Assembly (NCBI GenBank): GCA_947683425.1
Contig: CANTUQ010000017.1
Location: 2,170,001 to 2,234,000 of the forward strand
Source of the DNA: Excoecaria cochinchinensis
Lineage: Eukaryota; Streptophyta; Magnoliopsida; Malpighiales; Euphorbiaceae
DNA: 64,000 nucleotides
Direction: 5' to 3'
Made by a program: the position numbers and the translations under genes. Below the pieces are notes generated by a model. The model made no database searches. It saw only the letters and a program-made list of their open reading frames with translations, and had not been told where the DNA came from. This document shows positions 44,101 to 56,110 of the stretch, piece by piece. Position 1 is the first letter of the stretch. Each line of letters starts with the position of its first letter.

Positions 44101-45464
44101 TTCATGTGAGCCCAGTGTAGCTCCACCATCTCTTGGTGCAATTCCAGAGGCAACTGAGGAGACTGCAGAAGTGAAATATGAACAGGAGAGAATGCTCTGG
44201 ACTCAGGCAGAGAGCAAGTGGATTTCTCTGGCAGAAGAACTGAGAGGTGAACTTGATGCGAGCAGAGCGCTAGCTGAAAAAAGGAGGCTGGAACTAGAGA
44301 CAGAGAAGAAATGTGCACAAGAATGGAAGGAATCAATGCAAAAGGCAATCGAGGGAAATGTACGCTTACTTGAGCAGTATGCAGATCTTGAAGAAAAACA
44401 TATTAAATTACTTGCACGGCACAGGAATATACAGGAAGGAATAGATGAAGTCAAAAAGGCTGCTTCTAAAGCAGGAGTCAGGTCTGCTGAATCAAAGTTT
44501 ATAAATGCTCTTGCTGCAGAAATATCAGCACTGAAAGCAGAAAGAGAAAAGGAAAGGCGGTACCTTAGAGATGAAAATAAAGCGCTTGAGGCTCAATTGA
44601 GGGATACTGCAGAGGCTGTACAAGCTGCAGGCGAGTTACTTGTTAGGCTGAAAGAAGCAGAAGAAGCTGTTGCTGTTGCTCAGGTTACTTCAAAATCATC
44701 CTAGTTTGGTTCCCTGTTAATTTGCTTCACAGAAGAATTTTGATATGATTATGTTCTTTGGCTTGTTTATAATGTGGTAATAGCATTCGTAATTATTTTT
44801 TCAAAATGATGAAAAATTGTCAAAATTTTACTGAAAGCTATTTTGGGGAAAAGAAAAGAAACTAACTTCACCTGGTTCGTGACGTGGAGAGAAAATACTT
44901 CTTAATTTCACTTTTCCCATTTGCTTTCCATTTAGTTTTTCTCTGCGAGCACTGTAAAGGAATCAGATTCATGTTATGCCAGAAAATCTTTGTCCAACAA
45001 ACATGTTTAGTCCATTTTATTTTTCATTAGCTAATGCTCATTTTACTCTCAAGTTGCGTATGCTTTTCAACTTTTTATTTTTATTTTTTTCACTTATTAG
45101 TTTAGTTATGAGTACAACAATCTTACATTGTTCTTTAACTTTAAATTATTGGCAGGATCGAGCAATGTATGCTGAGCAAGAAACTGCGAAGGCATTTACG
45201 GAAATTGATAAACTGAAGAGAAAACATGAAAATGAGATCAACACTCTTAAAGAACTCATGCAAGAGTCTCGTCTACCCAAAGAAGCAATACAACCTGTTT
45301 ATAGCGACTCTGAAATAGCCAAGTATGACACGGTTGAGTCCCATACTGAAGGTGAAAGATGGAGAGAGGAATTTGAGCCATTTTATGACAACTGTGAAGA
45401 TGGTGAGTTATCGAAACTTGCAGAACCATCATGGTTTTCTGGGTACGACAGGTGCAATATATAA
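38164..45464 (+). CDS. KIN12A: Phragmoplast-associated kinesin, KIN-12A/B (PAKRP1-like)
   Basis: Sixteen coding exons join in frame to 1324 codons plus stop: 38164-38475, 39206-39343, 39442-39525, 39629-39754, 39833-39892, 39976-40029, 40121-40213, 40745-40840, 41174-41319, 41699-41848, 41941-42070, 42159-43382, 43470-43568, 43647-43799, 43883-44683, 45156-45464. All introns are GT-AG except intron 2, which is GC-AG. The motor domain (residues about 104-440) has the P-loop GQTGSGKT (~177-184), switch I NAESSRSH (~302-309) and switch II DLAGSE (~339-344). The N-terminal Pro/Ser-rich tail with SSNPLKRK and the C-terminus ending SWFSGYDRCNI are KIN-12A/B features; the Arabidopsis proteins are of similar length. 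The rest is coiled coil. Family knowledge: plus-end kinesins of the phragmoplast midzone needed for microtubule organisation in cytokinesis, especially in microspores. No defect seen. A or B paralogue cannot be decided. Confidence 0.96.
39344..39441 (+). other. GC-AG intron 2 of the kinesin gene
   Basis: The exon ends ACACAG and the intron starts GCAAGATCC, ending TTTTTTGCAG before GTAGATATC. Using GC preserves frame and the conserved motor sequence (SIADTQATQ|VDIFNLIG). The donor AG|GCAAGA fits the GC-AG consensus, which usually needs a strong surrounding match. Confidence 0.85.
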
Positions 45465-46838
45465 GAGATCGGATCAATAGCATCCAGTTGATGTATGTAT
45501 TACTAGAGTGATGTGAAATGTCTAAAAGTGTAGTTTTGCTGCTTATTTAGGTGACACCAGTTAATCATTATTTCTGAGGACCATATTTGTTGGTTCTCTA
45601 TTGTGCCTTTGATTAAAATTCTGATTCTTATAGTTCATAGAGTTGAATGAATGATATTCTTTTATTCAAATCCTTATTGCAGTGATCGAAACTGGGCAAC
45701 TCTTTCGGTTTAATGTGTGTACCTACTGCTCTTTTAGCTATCAAATGTTTTTTAAGTTGCTTGTGCATATACTCAAGCACATGTAAGCATGCGTTATGGT
45801 CAACAACTTGCGTACTCTTGTATGTGGTGACTTTGGAAGTCTGAATGTTTTTGGATATGGCAATTTTAGAGGTTTGGATACAATGGTAATGGAGAAACTA
45901 AAAATAATGTACTCAAAGCATAGATCATTTATTTGTTTAGATAGGGTGTCAAGAGGGGAGGAGGCAATCTTGAATTGGATCAAAAAAATGTCTATGGTCC
46001 ATTTGTTTGAAAGCAGACAATCCACAAGTGATTTTTGGCAGTCACTTATAATAATGTAGTAATAGACCTTCATATTATGGAGACCATAAGACATCAAACC
46101 TTGTGACCTTGTCTTCTCAGACATGAATTTACCTTTTGACCATTTTTCTGGACATGGAAAGAAAATAAAGATGCTAATTGGACTCAAAAGGTCCTGCCAA
46201 TTGGAAATCAACATTAATAGCCGTTACAATTTGAAGATGGGAAATGGGTTTGAAAGTGACAAAATGAAGGAGAAAAAAAAAATTCTGCAAATCTATTATG
46301 TCTTGTGGTCAGTAAATGTTCAAATTAATGTACATTAAAATGTGACTTTAATTCTTATTTGAGATTGATAATCAAGAAGTTTTTGTTACCCAAAATAAAA
46401 AATCAAGAAGTTTTTCATGCTTCGGAAGCAAGTAGTGTAGATTTAATTTAATTTTATGTAATTATTTTTAACAGTAACAGCGTATTTATTTATTTTAATA
46501 AATGCAAAGAAAGGGTAGAACTCAAACTCAAAACATCATATTTTAGCAAGGAATGTCCCATTGGTGACAATGGCAGCCTATTTCCTTAACTTGATAATTG
46601 CAAGTTATTTTGGGTCAAGTTAATAAATATAAGCTTTGTTAAATGCTTATTTCACTTCTTGTAGTCAACATCTTATCTTTTTCATTGATCTTTTCATTTT
46701 TGATACCACTGCTCAAGAACATAAATGCTTTGTTAAATCATTGTTGATTTTCCTTTCCAAGGTGTACAATGTTTCAAATTTAAAAAATATGTCCAGTGAA
46801 ACATTAGTTTAATTGATTGATTGTTTGTGTTTTTCTAC

Positions 46839-46877
<39 letters not shown>

Positions 46878-47224
46878 CTCTCATTCGAAATAAATATTTT
46901 TCTTTATTCTCTTTAATTTTCATTAAAAACTAATTATTAATTAATTTTGTTAATTAAAATAAAAATATATTTTTATGATATTGGAATCTTAGATAACTTA
47001 TTATTATTATCAACCCTTTTTCCTTTTTTTATATATATTTCTAATTTTAAGATTTTGAGGATTTACATTGCTTTTAAAACTCTTTCTCGAATAAATTTAT
47101 CAGCCATCTCCAGGATTATTTTGTAGCACTGACTAATAATAATTGATAAATAACATAAAATTATTAGATAAGCATGCATAATTCAGGTTGATAGAATTTT
47201 GGTTATACAATAGTTATATTATTT
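45465..47224. other. Kinesin 3' UTR and downstream intergenic DNA
   Basis: The 3' UTR probably ends within about 250 bp of the stop; no canonical AATAAA is obvious but AT-rich signals are present. Two overlapping open frames on opposite strands near 45741-46214 show no domain or codon bias I can support. A TA microsatellite lies at 46843-46874. Nothing else is recognised. Confidence 0.55.
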
Positions 47225-47570
47225 AGGGACTTTTTTATTAATAATAATTTTTAGGGAAATAATTTGGATTTTAGGGTGTTTTGAAAATTATTTGAATTTT
47301 TACAGCTCCCAATGGCAGCTTTTCCATGTGGTTTTTTTTAGGTTGAGATGAGAAAATAGAAATCCAATTTTGCTCTTCCTTTTATTAATATGGGAAATTT
47401 TTTTTTTCTTTTATTCAATTTAATAAACAAGATAATCAAAATTATAAGTTAATAATAATTTATTAAAACATGAAATTAGTAATATTTTGTATAATCACAA
47501 TAACTTAAAATAGAAATAATACATTCATTATATACATAATCAAAATTAAATAGTGTTTTCGTTTTAATGA

Positions 47571-47619
<49 letters not shown>

Positions 47620-48585
47620 CGCGCGCGCTCGCGTATATTTATACTTATTGTTGGTCGTGGTCGTGGTTGTGGAGAGAAGAACCAAATGAGAGTTATTTTG
47701 AGAAAGTGAATTCTTTTTTTTTTTTTTTTAAAAAGCACTAGTATGAAATTTAAAGGATCAATTAAATTGAATTGGTTTGTCAAAAAATAAATAAATAAAT
47801 TAAAGTTTACGGGTCAAACTGATAACTGAAAAAAACATTTGAAAAACTCTAATAATAATAATAATAATAATTTCTGAAAAATAATAATAATTTCAGTAAT
47901 TAGTTTGATCTGTAAATTTCAATTTATTTATTTATTTTTGACAAATCAATTCAATTTAATTTATCATTTAAATTTCATACTAGTACTTTTTTTTAAAAAA
48001 AAAAGTATATGAGATATATATAAATAATAGAAAAATGGCTATAAGCCAACTTTATTTTTGTAAATGTTTCAAAATCAAAAAATAATTTTAGAATCTGATT
48101 GAATTCAATACACGCACATGCGCGCACGTGCACATACATATATTATATAATTTCATTAAAACAAAAATATTATTTAAATTTAATTATGTATATAATTAAT
48201 GTATTATTTTTATTTTGAATGTACAAAATATTACTAATTTAAGATTTTAATAAATTATTATTAATCTATAATTTTTTTATTCTATTTATCAAATTGAGTA
48301 AAAAAAATATTTTTCGCATATTAATAAAAAGAAGGACAAAATTGAATTTCTATTTTCTCATCCCATTAAAAAAAAAAGAGACAACTTTTTCAAAAAATGG
48401 AAAAGCTGCTGTTGGAAAGCTGTAGCTTTAAAAAATAAAAAATTCAATTCAATTCAGCAGCTCACAAGTTAGATTCAGCAACTGTGTTGTGGAATTGTAA
48501 AACAACACAAAAATTCAAATAGTTTTCAAAACACTCTAAAATTTAAATTATTTCTCTAAAAAATATTATTAATAAAAAAATTCCT
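47225..48585. mobile_element. Fold-back transposon, 1.36 kb, with target duplication ATTATTT
   Basis: The two halves are inverted copies of each other almost throughout. For example, AGGGACTTTTTTATTAATAA at 47225 mirrors AGGAATTTTTTTATTAATAA from 48585 inward, and the arms continue through GAGATGAGAAAATAGAAAT (47345) / ATTTCTATTTTCTCATCCCA (48347) to a centre near 47860. ATTATTT flanks it (47218-47224 and 48586-48592). No transposase is encoded. Long terminal arms with a 7-9 bp duplication suggest a non-autonomous MULE-type or hAT-type element. The left arm carries a long AT run and GCGCGCGC tract (47574-47633); the right arm has a shorter counterpart (ACACGCACATGCGCGCACGT, 48110-48130). Confidence 0.85.
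47574..47633. repeat. AT microsatellite followed by a GC alternating tract
   Basis: About 21 AT dinucleotides (47574-47616) run directly into GTGCGCGCGCGCTCGCG. Alternating purine-pyrimidine sequence of both kinds can adopt non-B structures. Open frames across it are artefacts of the repeat. Confidence 0.9.
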
Positions 48586-48592
48586 ATTATTT

Positions 48593-49118
48593 AGTCTCTT
48601 TTTCCTTATTTTGCAGTTTTTTTAAAAATAATTTAATTTTTTTAAAAAATATTTCAAATTATGGTGCTATAATAAATTTAATTAAAAAAATGTAGTGTTA
48701 GATACCCGCAAACGCCGTTTCCTTACATTTGAAGTCCATGAAAAAAAATGAAAAATTGCACTACAACGAGCATTAGAGATGCCAATTTCAGTGTTAGTAT
48801 CTGACTGAAACCGTTACTGACAATGCTGATTTCAATCAAGCAGTGCCAGCCCACACTTTCTTACCGGTCAAATTTTTTATTTTTTATTTTTTTAAATATC
48901 TGTGCAGGTTCAGGATATTGTACAACTCATGTTCTATTATCCAAATTCACGCATTCATGAGATTACTTTTTTTATTAAATTATGTTTTCAACGCATATCT
49001 GACAAAAAAAAAAAAAAATGTTGTCAATCCCAACCGCCTACACTATAAATAAATACATCTTTTTTTTTTAAATATCAATCTTGTTTATAAGAAAATAATA
49101 TTTGAGAATGTGCCAGTG

Positions 49119-49175
<57 letters not shown>

Positions 49176-49184
49176 AAAAGTGAA
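48593..49184. other. AT-rich DNA with a TA microsatellite
   Basis: No gene is visible. A run of about 25 TA dinucleotides occupies 49122-49171. The segment 48760-48860 has mixed composition but no recognisable domain. Confidence 0.5.
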
Positions 49185-50048
49185 AAGTGAAAACACTGTT
49201 TTTGATATAAAACATAGCAAGATAACTATAAACTGAATAATTGTACAGTAATTAGACTAACATGAGAATGACTTAATAAATAACTTCTAATACACGCCTT
49301 TAATTTTTAACATGAAAATGACCATAGTAAAATACTTCTAGCTTGCATTATTTGATAGATAATGCTTTTATCCATTCTCAAGTCTGACAATTTTTGTTTT
49401 TATTTATTTTTTTTTAAAAGAAGCTGCTAATTAATTTATTTTGCAAACATTTCATGCAAACAAATCTTACACTGACCGGTAAGATTACGTATGAACTTGC
49501 CTAATCTCCACTTTTAATTATCTAAGCTTATCCAATTAGTCTTTCACACTAATGACATATGATTCTTTTGATTTTCACATCATTTGTTTAATTAGTGAAA
49601 TCCTTCATTTTTAATACAAGTGACTCGTATTTGGATATTCAATTAGTAAAGTTCATGATATAAGATATCTGTTGCATGTTAATGTGTTAATATTTAAATA
49701 TCGCTAGTCATAGTATTAACAAGAAATGAAATTGTTAATACGGATAAGCTAGCACATGTTATACTTTTAAAATGGTTCAAGCAGCAGTCCTCATAACTGT
49801 GATCATAGAGATGGTCAAAGCTAACATATGGATATTTGTTAGAAGAACAAATTCATGAGAGACTTGCCATGAAAATCGTCACATGAATATTAAATCTATG
49901 TCAGTGAAAAATCTTTAAATAGCAGTGGTGCAAGTATTCTCAGACTTGAGATCACCAAAATTATTTTAAGTTATGAGTGATATATTTTGACACCATAATT
50001 ACTTACCTTCATCGAGGGGTAAACATAGTTAGGAGGTTGGGCATATCA
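49185..50048 (+). mobile_element. Internal 3' non-coding part of a copia-type element, left of a solo LTR
   Basis: The segment 49795-49975 matches 56155-56350 (shared GCTAACAT, TTAGAAGAACAA, CATGAGA, CACATGAATA and GTGCAAGTATTC.CAGACTTGAGATCAC words). It continues after the solo LTR (53802) into sequence that leads to a copia-like LTR at 54391. The boundary on the left is unknown. Confidence 0.5.
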
Positions 50049-50933
50049 TGTAAGGATTCGATATATACCCTAGTCGGATTCGTAAGTATTTAGAGTATCA
50101 AAATGATTAAAGTGTGTATATGATAGGTTAAAGTGGTTAAATGTAGTTGAGGACGTGTTCGGTATTAATTAAAAGGTTGAGGATAATTTTGGTATTTCAT
50201 ATCTATGGACTAAATTGAAGGAATTAACTAATTGTGTGGGCCAATATTAAGAATAATAAAGTTATAGGTTAAATACATGAAGATATAAGAGTTAAAAGAT
50301 TGAAAGGAGAGTTCGACATAAAAATCTAAAATGGACCTATAATAATGTGACACTTGGCATTGAGGATGAGATTGAATTGAAGGAGGTATAAAAGAAGAGA
50401 GAGGGACGGTTTGGAGGGCAGAAAAACAGGAAGCCTTCTTCTTCTTCTTTTTCTCCTTCCTCTTCTTCTTTCTCCAATGCCATTTTCTTTCTCCAAGTTC
50501 AAGCCATAAGATTTGAATAATGGATTCTTCAAGTTTTAAGTATTTTGGAAGGAGAAATGATATGGAAAGGTAAGGGATAAGTCTTTTATACTTTTGGTTT
50601 ATTCTTAAAGAGTTAAAATTTCTAATTAGAGTTATATGTGGTGTTTGATGAGGGAATTGGATGATTGTGACTACGGAAGAGTATGGGAGCAAGGAAGTGC
50701 AGCCAATTGAATTAATAATAAGGTTTGGGAAATTTGTATTTTATTTGAATTAATTTTGGGTATTCGTTATCTTGAGGTATTTGGGATGTTAATTTCAATA
50801 TTGAACTTATTTGAGCTTGATTAAGTATGTTTGTGTTGTTTAATGTGGTAATATGAAGTTCGGGTATGGATTTGGGGTTAGAAGATGGAGATTACAGCTG
50901 GGTTCTTGTGTTTTCTATCGATTCTGGTTGAGT

Positions 50934-51287
50934 CACACGATAGTCAGAAGTGCCTAATTGTCGTGTGAGCGAGTTATATAAGTTTACTTTTGTCTCTGTT
51001 GTGAGCACGACTATTCTTGAGTCACACGGTGGTTAGGAAACTCCTTACCACCGTGTGATAGCCTACACGACGGGTAGGAGTTTCCTTACCGTCGGGTAAG
51101 TGGAATTTATTTACAGTTTTCTGGATTTTATGCGTTTTACACGGTGGTCACGTTTTCCTCACCACTGTGTGGAACGTTTTACATGGCGGTTAGGATTCTC
51201 ATACCGCCGTGTAAATATCTTCTGTTTGATAAAAATTGGTTTTCAAAGTTTCACATGTGCGGGCAGAATTTTGTGATCGCCGTGTGA
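50934..51287. repeat. Array of six long hairpins in the solo LTR
   Basis: Imperfect palindromes of 32-37 bp lie at 50934-50967, 51023-51057, 51064-51097, 51139-51171, 51181-51212 and 51251-51287. A typical unit has arms CACACGGTGGTTAGGA and TCCTTACCACCGTGTG with a 3-base loop. Arm sequence differs between units, but each pair of arms has matching changes, so pairing is kept. Confidence 0.85.
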
Positions 51288-53388
51288 CCTCTATTTTCCA
51301 GACCCGAATTGTAAAATAATTGCCTTTGTTTGAATCAAGCATTTCTTTAATTATACAATTAAATGACTGAAGTGTGTAACATGAGGTTTAAATTATAGAG
51401 TTTTATATTAGTTGTGTTGAATTGCGTAATTATTATCAATGGTTTAAGGAAACAATTACAGTTATTTTTAAGTGCTCCATGCCTTACTATATAAATGAAA
51501 TGGTCAGTGTATATTCAGTGATTAATGTATGAAGTATAATTCACAATAAGTAATCAATGTCATTATGTGAATACAGTAATAAATATTAAATGAGCTTAAT
51601 GATTAGTATGAGTATTTAAATGTGACATTTTATGGTATTCAAGGGTATGAATGTGCATTTTTAGATTCAATGAGTATTTGAAAATATACGTGGTACATAC
51701 ATGTGTAAGTCTGTGTTATATGATTATATATTGGGCATAATAGTGTTATGCCTTATATGTAAGTCTCCTATGTATATGGATGTACAAATTTATAAATAGT
51801 ATATGGTTTGGAAGATTATTTCTGAATATGATAGTCATGGCATAAATAAACATTATGTGAATAAATAAAGGTGGAATCAGTATATGATTACAGTAAAAGT
51901 ATGTACCCATAAAGAAAATGTAAGAGTGATATGGGTATCATAAAAGAGAATAATTATGCGTATAGTTTGCGTCGGTCGGTTGTGGATAGATAGGCATGCC
52001 TATAGGGTTATGTTTGCTGCAGCCTATGCATTTCTTGGACCCTGATCCGATCCCTATGTGATTGAATTTTATTTAAGATCCCTATGTGTTTTCAAAAGAA
52101 AATAAAATATTTTTTTGTACTTTCGGGTACCTATGCGTTTAACATTTATCCACTACTTTGATAGTGCAGACCAGTAATGAAATGAAAAGAAATTACCTAA
52201 AAATAATTGATAAATATTATATGAGTCCGATGATATGAAATGCCACAACTTTTCTGAATATGTACACCATGTGCTTATATGCTTCAGATTTCCATGCATA
52301 ATATGCGAAGTACCTTCGGGTACCTATGTGTTAATGATATCCCAATTTCGATATTAGTTAAATAAAAGAATGTGTAACAAATAAATACATAATAGAAACT
52401 ATATATGTGTGAACCTATAAGGGTCTTTTAATATAAATGCTTACTGTAATAAGTATTTAAGAAAGATGTTGACTAGACAAGGATATGTATGTGAGAAATG
52501 TATACTTCTAATCTGTTTAAAGGGTGTGAATATGGTTACTTATATGAGGTCACTATAGAGAATTATTAAAAATGTTTAATATGTGTGATTGCTATTAATT
52601 ACTCTGAATTACTGATTAGTTGATCATTAAAATATTGATTATGCTTCTATGTGAATAACTTTTCTTAGCTTAATTACTAACTGATTTTAATTGAGATGTG
52701 AAATTATAAAATGACTTACATAAAATGTTATAAATTATTAATAAATTGTATTGAATACTAGACATGAATTTGGGGCTATGAGTTTAGGATTAGGAGTGAA
52801 TTGTATTTGAGTGTCATTATTGTCTATTATAAATCTATAGTTAGAACTACGTGGCTCTGATTCCCAACCTTTGGGATATGTAGGAAGCTTAAAATATCCA
52901 TTTCAAGCTCGAACCAAATCTGAAAAGATTGATATATGTGTAAGAAATCGGAAAAGTTTTATGAATGAACTAATTGAGTATATATAAATTCCCTTATAAG
53001 CCGTGAGATTGTCTATAGGTGTGAATTTAGAATGCATGTTGAAATAAGTATTTCTAGAATTCTGAATTGGCACATAAAAGGACTATGGGCGGTTTAAAAG
53101 GAACTAATAGTAGAATAGATTTAAGCAATGTGAGTGAACTGTATGGTGTTTAAATAATAGTAATGAGATGGTTTGTATGTGAATGTACTAAATAAAGATA
53201 GATTCTGGATGTGTAAGTAATGTAAGAACATTGACTAGTATTGTATATATATTATGCTTAATATGTGCAAGATACATATACTCCATGATTCGCATATGTG
53301 TTGATATAAGAATTATGATGTGAACTTATGATATCTTTTACCTTCTGTACTTCATATATATGTTGCATATGCATGTGTTTTGCATTAA

Positions 53389-53525
53389 CGACCACTGTGA
53401 GTGGCTGTTCATTTATGGTTTTTCCCACTAAGTCTTTGCGCTTAGCACGGGTGTTTGTCCTTGCAGGTTAAGGAGATAGAAGTATCATCCGGGCTTCCGC
53501 AGTGGTTTTGGCCAATGAGTCTGTA
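53389..53525 (+). other. Conserved 3' box of the large-LTR family (copy at 53.4 kb)
   Basis: GACCACTGTGAGTGGCTGT, CCCACTAAG, GCTTAGCACGGGTGTTTG and GCCAATGAGTCTGTAGG follow in order. The copy at 23789-23935 has the same order with few differences. Confidence 0.85.
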
Positions 53526-53801
53526 GGCTTTGTTATATGATGTTAATGATAATATTTGTAATGTAATTAAGTATTGTTTTGTAATAAGTGATGAGTTATT
53601 ATGTGATCAAGTTAAAGTGTTATGCAAGAGATGTATGTGTATGGGACTAGTGTCGGACATTGATTTGAAGTAAAGAAACTTTATTATTCTGTTCTTATTA
53701 TTATTTTGTCTATGTCTCCGTTTGGTAGCATCCTCCACTCATCGTTGCACACTGCTTATATTATCATGCGGTGTGCTACGTATGGGTAAGGGGATGTTAC
53801 A

Positions 53802-54390
53802 TATCATGACTTACTTGAAAATAGTTGAGTGATCAATAAATGATTCATCGTCCCGAATTTATTATGGGAATTATCTCATATTTTCAATAATATCCTTGTT
53901 CAAAGAATCTCTGCCCAGAGTAGAATGCCAAGGTGGATGAAATGCTCAAAGAGGCATTTTGGGAACAATGGTTAAATTATTAGAACAATTTTATTTAGGT
54001 TTATATGAGTTGACAAAATTCATACTCAAAAACTAAATGAGATAAAGTGTGGTGAAAAGGAGTAATTGCACGATAATTGTTCTATGGAAAGATTCAGTCA
54101 AAACCACTTGACTTTTCTGTCACTTGGGTAATTATGATACTTGACTAGAAGCCTCTCATGATTTGTACATGAACATAAATATAAATATTAATTGGAGAAT
54201 TAATATAATGATTTAAAGAGTTTAAATCATGCAATTTATTGATTGCAATTATGTCTGTACTACTAAGTACATCAGAAAACCTAATAGGTCACACACCTAT
54301 AGAGAAAGGATAAAATGGTAAAAATACAGAAAATAATAATATTTGATATTATTATGAGGCATGTGATTAGCTCTAGTGCAAGTGAAAAAT
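53802..54390 (+). mobile_element. Copia-type internal 3' region leading to an LTR
   Basis: Non-coding AT-rich sequence ends GATTAGCTCTAGTGCAAGTG just before TGTTAGATATGTG. The CTAGTGCAAGTG motif before a TGTTAG-type LTR is typical of plant Ty1/copia elements. It is the continuation of 49185-50048 across the solo LTR. Confidence 0.6.
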
Positions 54391-54975
54391 TGTTAGATAT
54401 GTGTGCCCTAGAGTCCTAATCCCATATGGATTAAGGAAATAATTAATTAAGAGTTAATTAATAATTAATACTATATTTTTTTAGAGTTCTAATCCTACTA
54501 GAGTTCAGTTTTTAACTTGGAGTATAAAAACAGAAGTGAGATATATAAAAAATAGATATATAGAAGGATAAAAAAAAATCATCACTTTCCTTCTTCTCTC
54601 CCTCACCAGCCGAAATTTCCCTCTAGCCATAAGGAAAAATTCGGCAACCCCTGTACTCCAATTTTGGTTCATTTTTTTTTCTGGTGTCGACAAGTTGGAG
54701 GCGTTCTAAAGTTGAATACTGTGGTTTGCGACAAGCCGGTGCAAAAGAAAATCAACTGATCAACAAACGTTAAAGGTAATTTTTTATTCTTTTAGAATAT
54801 AAAATATAATTTCATGGCAAAAATCTGAATTTTATTTGGTTAAATTTTAAATTCCGTATTTGCATATGATGCATATAACTGAATAAATTCCAATATTTAC
54901 ATAGTTAAAATATTTTATATAGTTTAATGGATGTATATATTTGTTATTTCTATATATACTCGTATCAATCACAGA
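54391..54975 (+). repeat. Copia-like LTR (right end uncertain)
   Basis: It starts TGTTAGATATGTGTGCCCTAG. Within it lie a TATA-like GAGTATAAAAAC (54518) and a pyrimidine-rich leader (54580-54625). The right end and any target duplication could not be found; 54975 is an estimate. The minus-strand frame at 54505-54693 is not supported. Confidence 0.5.
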
Positions 54976-56110
54976 ACTTTTTTCTAGCTTATCACATTCA
55001 AGCATGTTTTACGTCCTAAGCTTAATTTTGCAACACTAATTGCAATAATAACACAACAAACAAAATGAGAGAGAAAAGTTTCACCCATTTATAATAAAGG
55101 CATAAAAAAACTGAATGAAAATGATGAAATGATAGATAAAAAGTAAGACGGAAGAAGAACAAATGAGCTTGCACTAATAGTTGAGTTACAATATAACCAA
55201 TGATTCCCATCAATTATTGAATTGAACGAAAAAGATGAGTAAATTAAGAATTCGGAACAGAGCTGAATACGACAAAACTAGATTTTTAGGACATGTATAG
55301 AATTTTTAACTTGCTATGTAAATATATTATCATTAAAAGTAGAAATTGATTTGAATTTTTAACTTGCTATGTAAATATATTATCATTAAAAGTAGAAATT
55401 GTTTTTTGCATTTTTATTAGAAGCCATTCAATAAAAAGCTAAGGTGGAGTGACTTCCACCAAAAGGGCTCCTTATAAATAAAAATATTTTTAATTATTTA
55501 TTTAAACAGGCCTAAAAGTGGCTTTTTAGTTTTAAAAGTCACTTTTAGAGGCCCTTACTCCCTTATAAAATACTAAATTGATTAGACATGCAACATAAAT
55601 AAATAAAATTGATAAATAATTCTATTTATTTTAAAGGACATAATAAAATTGAAAAATGATAGTTAACAAATAGATATTGGTATCAAGAATAAAATTGAAA
55701 ATATATTTCAACATGTGCAACAATTAATTTGGAAATGTCTTTTAGTGTAATTAGGGGTGTGCAAAATCCGAACTGGCTCAAAAAATTCAACTCAAAATTT
55801 GTGTTCGAATAAGATTGTTAGAATTTTTTGGGTCTAGTCGGATTGAAGATATTGAATATTGCGAATTGGGTCGGGTTAAAACCCTGTATCCGACCCGACC
55901 AAATGATGGAACACACAACACAGGTAAAAAATGGGCATTTTCTTTTATTTCCTTCCTCTCCTTATCTATTTCTGCCCCCACCAATCTGAAAATTGCCAAA
56001 GTTAATTGAGCAGCCAACTTTTGCCTGTCGTCACCGTAGTTGCCACTGCCAGCATCCTTAAAGGATGTAAGTGAAATTAACTTTTATTTTCCCTTGTTGT
56101 GTCCTTATGC
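54976..56110. other. AT-rich DNA with a 53-bp tandem duplication
   Basis: No gene. The unit beginning AATTTTTAACTTGCTATG at 55301 is repeated at 55354 almost exactly (period 53 bp, about 55300-55405). At 55753-56030 a GGGGTGTGCAAAATCCGAAC-like start followed by GGTCGGGTT/CCGACCCGACC words resembles short dispersed plant repeats, but ends could not be defined. Confidence 0.45.

Larger units (their letters stand above)
50049..53801 (+). mobile_element. 3.75 kb solo LTR with target duplication TATCA
   Basis: It begins TGTAAGGATTC and ends GGGATGTTACA and is flanked by TATCA (50044-50048, 53802-53806). Landmarks shared with 14227-18322 (minus): CTAGTCGGATTCG near the start, a GAAGAAG/CTTCTTC leader (50390-50480) with GAAAGGTAAGG, a hairpin array (50934-51287), AGGCATGCCT (51988), a GTACCTATGCG region and the GACCACTGTGAGTGGCTGT...CCCACTAAG...GCTTAGCACGGGTG box (53389-53470). 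No internal coding region, so a solo LTR. The minus-strand frame at 50228-50692 is the complement of the leader and is not a gene. Confidence 0.9.

Noticed and set aside
45741..46214. 157-codon minus-strand frame and overlapping plus-strand frames downstream of the kinesin
   Set aside because: No recognisable domain, overlapping frames on both strands, AT-rich intergenic context.
47476..47783. Minus-strand frames of 69 and 92 codons
   Set aside because: Mostly alternating Tyr-Ile from the AT microsatellite in the fold-back element.
50228..50692. 154-codon minus-strand frame
   Set aside because: Complement of the LTR leader with a poly-Lys/Glu segment from CTTCTTC repeats; no domain.
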